A DNA stretch of 32,197 nucleotides from Bryobacterales bacterium (GTDB lineage: Bacteria > Acidobacteriota > Terriglobia > Bryobacterales > Bryobacteraceae): contig PMYB01000093.1 in NCBI GenBank assembly GCA_003170915.1, positions 1-32,197 of the forward strand, given 5' to 3'. Position 1 is the stretch's first letter. Each line of letters opens with the position of its first letter. Both the position numbers and the translations under genes were made by a program. The notes beneath the pieces were generated by a model, which ran no database searches, was not told the DNA's origin, and was given only the letters and a program-made list of their open reading frames with translations. Positions 29,711 to 32,197 of this stretch are shown here, piece by piece.

Positions 29711-32197
29711 CTAAACCTTCCGCGCTTCCGGAAGCCACACGCGCATCAGGGCCAGCAACTGATCGATTTCCACCGGCTTGGCGATGTAGTCGGTGGCGCC
29801 CGCCTCGATACATCGCACCCGGTCCCCCTTCATGGCTTGCGCCGTCAGGGCAATGATTGGCAATTCCCGGTATTCCGGCATCTTGCGGATGGCCCGCATG
29901 GCCTCGAACCCGTCCATTTCGGGCATCATGATATCCATCAGCACCAGCTCGACGTCGGGGTTGGCCCGGAGAGCCTCAATGCCCTTCCGGCCGTTCTCCG
30001 CCAGCGTCAGTTTCATCTCGTGCGTTTCGAGAGCGCTGGTGAGCGCGAAAATGTTGCGCAAATCGTCGTCCACTATGAGGATCTTCCGGCCCGACAGTCT
30101 CTGGTCCACCGCGTGGGCGGCGGCCAGCTTATCGCGTTTCTCCTGCGACAGTTCCGTCTCCTTGCGATGGAACATCGTCATACTCTTGTGCAGAAGGTCT
30201 TCCGGAGAGGACGCGATCTGGATCGCCGCGGTATCGTCCCACGTGGCGATCCCGGCCCTTTCGGCCTGGCTCAAGGGAGCCGCGGGGTAGATCAGTACGC
30301 GGAGCTCGCCGTGTCTGGTGGCGTCGCGCAAGGTGGTCAGCAGATCGAGGCTCGCCAGGCCGGGCACATTCCATCCCAGCACCACGCCGTCGATCTTCTG
30401 CTCCCGAAGCGCGGCGAAGACCTCGGCTCCAGTGGCCGCCGGAATCGTGTGAATGTCCCCGTTGCCCAGCAGTTCTACGAGGCTTTTGAGTCGCGCGGGT
30501 TCGCCATCCACCACCAGCACCTCACGCACAGGAGCGTTCATTTCGCTCACGATGCGGTCGAATACCGCGTCAAGCTCTTCGGGCTTCAGCGTCTTAGGAA
30601 GGAAGGAGGCGGCCCCCATCGCCATCGCGCGCCGGCGTTCGTTGGCGATGGTCACCACGTGAACGGGAATATGACGCGTCCCAGGATCGCGCTTTAGAGC
30701 ATCCAGAACCGCCCATCCCGACATGTCCGGCAGCATGATGTCGAGTGTAACGGCCACTGGCGCCATCTCGCGAACCATTCTCATGACCGGACCGCCCCCC
30801 ATGACAACCACTCCCTTGAGGCCGCGGGTGCGAACCTTCTCCAACAGCAGGCTGGCAAAGGTTATATCATTCTCCACAATCAGCACCATGCGGTCGGTCC
30901 GCTGCAGTGTGAGGCGGTCGTCTTCGACCGCCTCCTGCGCGTCCATCCACTTGGCCCTCGCGGCAGGCGCCACGGCGTCGTAGGCGCTCGCCAGGTCCGG
31001 CGGGCGCGGGCGGGGCGGCGCCGCGGGAATCGCCTCGGCCCCTGCCGCCGGCTGCGATGGCTGCATCTCCTCACGATAGATCGCCGGCAGGAAGAGCGTG
31101 AATGTGCTTCCCAGGCCAGCCTGGCTCTGGAGTGTGAGGTCACCGCCCAGCAACTGCGCGATCTCCCGGCTGATCGACAACCCCAACCCGGTTCCGCCGT
31201 AGCGCCGGCTGGTGGTGCCGTCCGCCTGCTGGAAGGCCTCGAAAACGGTGCGATGTTTCTCGGGCGGAATGCCGATGCCGGTGTCCACCACGGAGAACGC
31301 CACCACCCGCTCGGCGCGATCCAGGCTGAGGTTCCCGGGCCTCCAACCGGATTTAGCCGGCTTGATCTCCATCCGCACCGAACCCCGCTCGGTGAACTTA
31401 AGGGCATTCGATATCAGGTTTTTCAGGACCTGGTGCAACCGTGTGGCATCGGTCTGGATGGAGTCGGGCAGACCCGGGTCGGCGTGCACCACGAACTCGA
31501 TGCCCTTGCTCAGGGCGACGTGCGAGAAGTCCTGTATGGCCTGCTCGCGCAGGTCGGCCAGGTAGACCGCCGCCGTCTCGATGTTCATCCTCCCCGACTC
31601 GACCCGTGCGAGATCCAGAATATCGTTAATCAGCGTCAACAAGTCGGTGCCCGAGGAGTGGATGGTGCGGGCGAACTTGGTCTGTTTTTCCGTCAGGTTG
31701 CCTTCGGTGTTATCGGCTAACATGCGGGCCAGGATCAGTAGATTGTTCAGAGGCGTCCGCAGCTCGTGCGACATATTGGCCAGGAACTCCGACTTGTACT
31801 TCGAGTTCAGGGTCAGTTGCGCGGCCTTGTCCTCGAGGTCCTGCCGGGCCTGCTCCACCTCGTTGTTCTTCACCTCCACTTCCACCTTCTGGTCGGCCAG
31901 CAACTTCGCCTTCTCCTGCAGTTCCTCGTTCTTAGACCGTAACTCTTCCCGTTGTTTCTTCAGAAGGTACTCGGAAGCCTGCAACGTAGTCGCCTGCTGT
32001 TCCAGTCGCTGGTTGGTGCCGGTGAGATCTTCCTGGCGGCTTTGCAGTTCGGTAGCCAGTGCTCGCTCCTGGTTCAGGAGTTCTTCGGTCCGCATGGTGG
32101 CGGCGATGGTGTTGAGTGCGATGCCGATGCTCTCGGTGAGCTGGTCCAGAAAGGCCAGGTGGATTTCGCTGTAACTGGAAAAGCTCGCCAGCTCGAT
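29711..32197 (-). CDS. Large hybrid histidine kinase with three receivers (5' end beyond the window)
   Basis: The frame stays open to the window end; 828 residues are visible. It begins inside a GAF domain (SSYSEIHLAFLDQLTESIG), then a long coiled coil with repeated RSKNEELQEKAKLLADQK-type heptads, HisKA with LANMSHELRTPLN (His about 144 of the visible part), and HATPase (NLISNALKFTERG, DTGIGIPPE, GTGLGLSISREIA). Three receivers follow. The first has VTLDIMLPDMSG, intact Asp; the second has VVLGWNVPG with Gly where the phospho-acceptor Asp should be; the third has LMDIMMPEMDG with AKPV, intact. It looks like a cytosolic multi-step phosphorelay hub. The next gene begins 35 bases downstream, so the four genes to 26201 probably form one operon. 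Confidence 0.92.
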   Translation of the reverse strand: MELASFSSYSEIHLAFLDQLTESIGIALNTIAATMRTEELLNQERALATELQSRQEDLTGTNQRLEQQATTLQASEYLLKKQREELRSKNEELQEKAKLLADQKVEVEVKNNEVEQARQDLEDKAAQLTLNSKYKSEFLANMSHELRTPLNNLLILARMLADNTEGNLTEKQTKFARTIHSSGTDLLTLINDILDLARVESGRMNIETAAVYLADLREQAIQDFSHVALSKGIEFVVHADPGLPDSIQTDATRLHQVLKNLISNALKFTERGSVRMEIKPAKSGWRPGNLSLDRAERVVAFSVVDTGIGIPPEKHRTVFEAFQQADGTTSRRYGGTGLGLSISREIAQLLGGDLTLQSQAGLGSTFTLFLPAIYREEMQPSQPAAGAEAIPAAPPRPRPPDLASAYDAVAPAARAKWMDAQEAVEDDRLTLQRTDRMVLIVENDITFASLLLEKVRTRGLKGVVVMGGGPVMRMVREMAPVAVTLDIMLPDMSGWAVLDALKRDPGTRHIPVHVVTIANERRRAMAMGAASFLPKTLKPEELDAVFDRIVSEMNAPVREVLVVDGEPARLKSLVELLGNGDIHTIPAATGAEVFAALREQKIDGVVLGWNVPGLASLDLLTTLRDATRHGELRVLIYPAAPLSQAERAGIATWDDTAAIQIASSPEDLLHKSMTMFHRKETELSQEKRDKLAAAHAVDQRLSGRKILIVDDDLRNIFALTSALETHEMKLTLAENGRKGIEALRANPDVELVLMDIMMPEMDGFEAMRAIRKMPEYRELPIIALTAQAMKGDRVRCIEAGATDYIAKPVEIDQLLALMRVWLPEARKV

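Overview
The window is a GC-rich chromosomal segment that looks like an Acidobacteriota genome, most likely of the Bryobacterales / Candidatus Solibacter group. The main clue is the large beta-propeller protein at 17.2-20.0 kb. It ends in the 'Solibacter-type' C-terminal domain (TIGR03437 family; typical segments VTNAASNFSGPVAPGE and LYGSGLGP). High GC, frequent GTG/TTG starts, many two-component proteins and secreted NHL-repeat proteins fit. The taxon is an inference; there is no rRNA here.

Layout. (1) 0-4.3 kb, plus strand: the 3' end of a GH2 exo-glucosaminidase/mannosidase-type enzyme, then an operon of a haem-motif sensor histidine kinase, an archaemetzincin-type zinc protease and a sigma-54 response regulator. 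(2) 4.5-5.3 kb: a UPF0175/DUF3368 toxin-antitoxin-like pair. (3) 11.7-5.3 kb, minus strand: seven tightly coupled genes. Four encode a Qrc-like (menaquinone reductase, CISM superfamily) complex: pentahaem cytochrome, molybdopterin-family protein, four-cluster Fe-S protein and NrfD-type membrane protein. Two flanking proteins carry GcvH-like domains that appear to lack the lipoyl lysine and have Cys-rich modules; the first gene encodes a small membrane protein. (4) 11.7-14.3 kb: a less GC-rich accessory patch with a frameshifted DinD-like remnant, a type II restriction-modification pair and a 5'-truncated tRNA-Pro(TGG) fragment. (5) 14.3-17.2 kb: a frameshifted secreted-protein gene, then hemW-like and ltaE genes. 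(6) 17.2-22.1 kb: the NHL propeller protein, an N-terminally short GNAT and a two-part methyltransferase. (7) 22.4-26.0 kb: a decahaem OmcA/MtrC-family cytochrome, a small secreted protein, and a Tat-exported enolase-superfamily protein with an abnormal N-terminus. (8) 26.2-32.2 kb, minus strand: a signalling cluster of a large hybrid kinase (cut by the window end), a second receiver-kinase, a response regulator, and a RACo-like 2Fe-2S/ASKHA protein.

A redox theme recurs: a kinase with c-type haem motifs, a quinone-linked periplasmic electron-transfer complex, a decahaem cytochrome of the extracellular-electron-transfer family and a ferredoxin-type activator. They may serve one respiratory network, but only operon membership is visible here. 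Four genes have a TACAAT box upstream. Two of these boxes are so close to the start codon that leaderless transcripts are likely.
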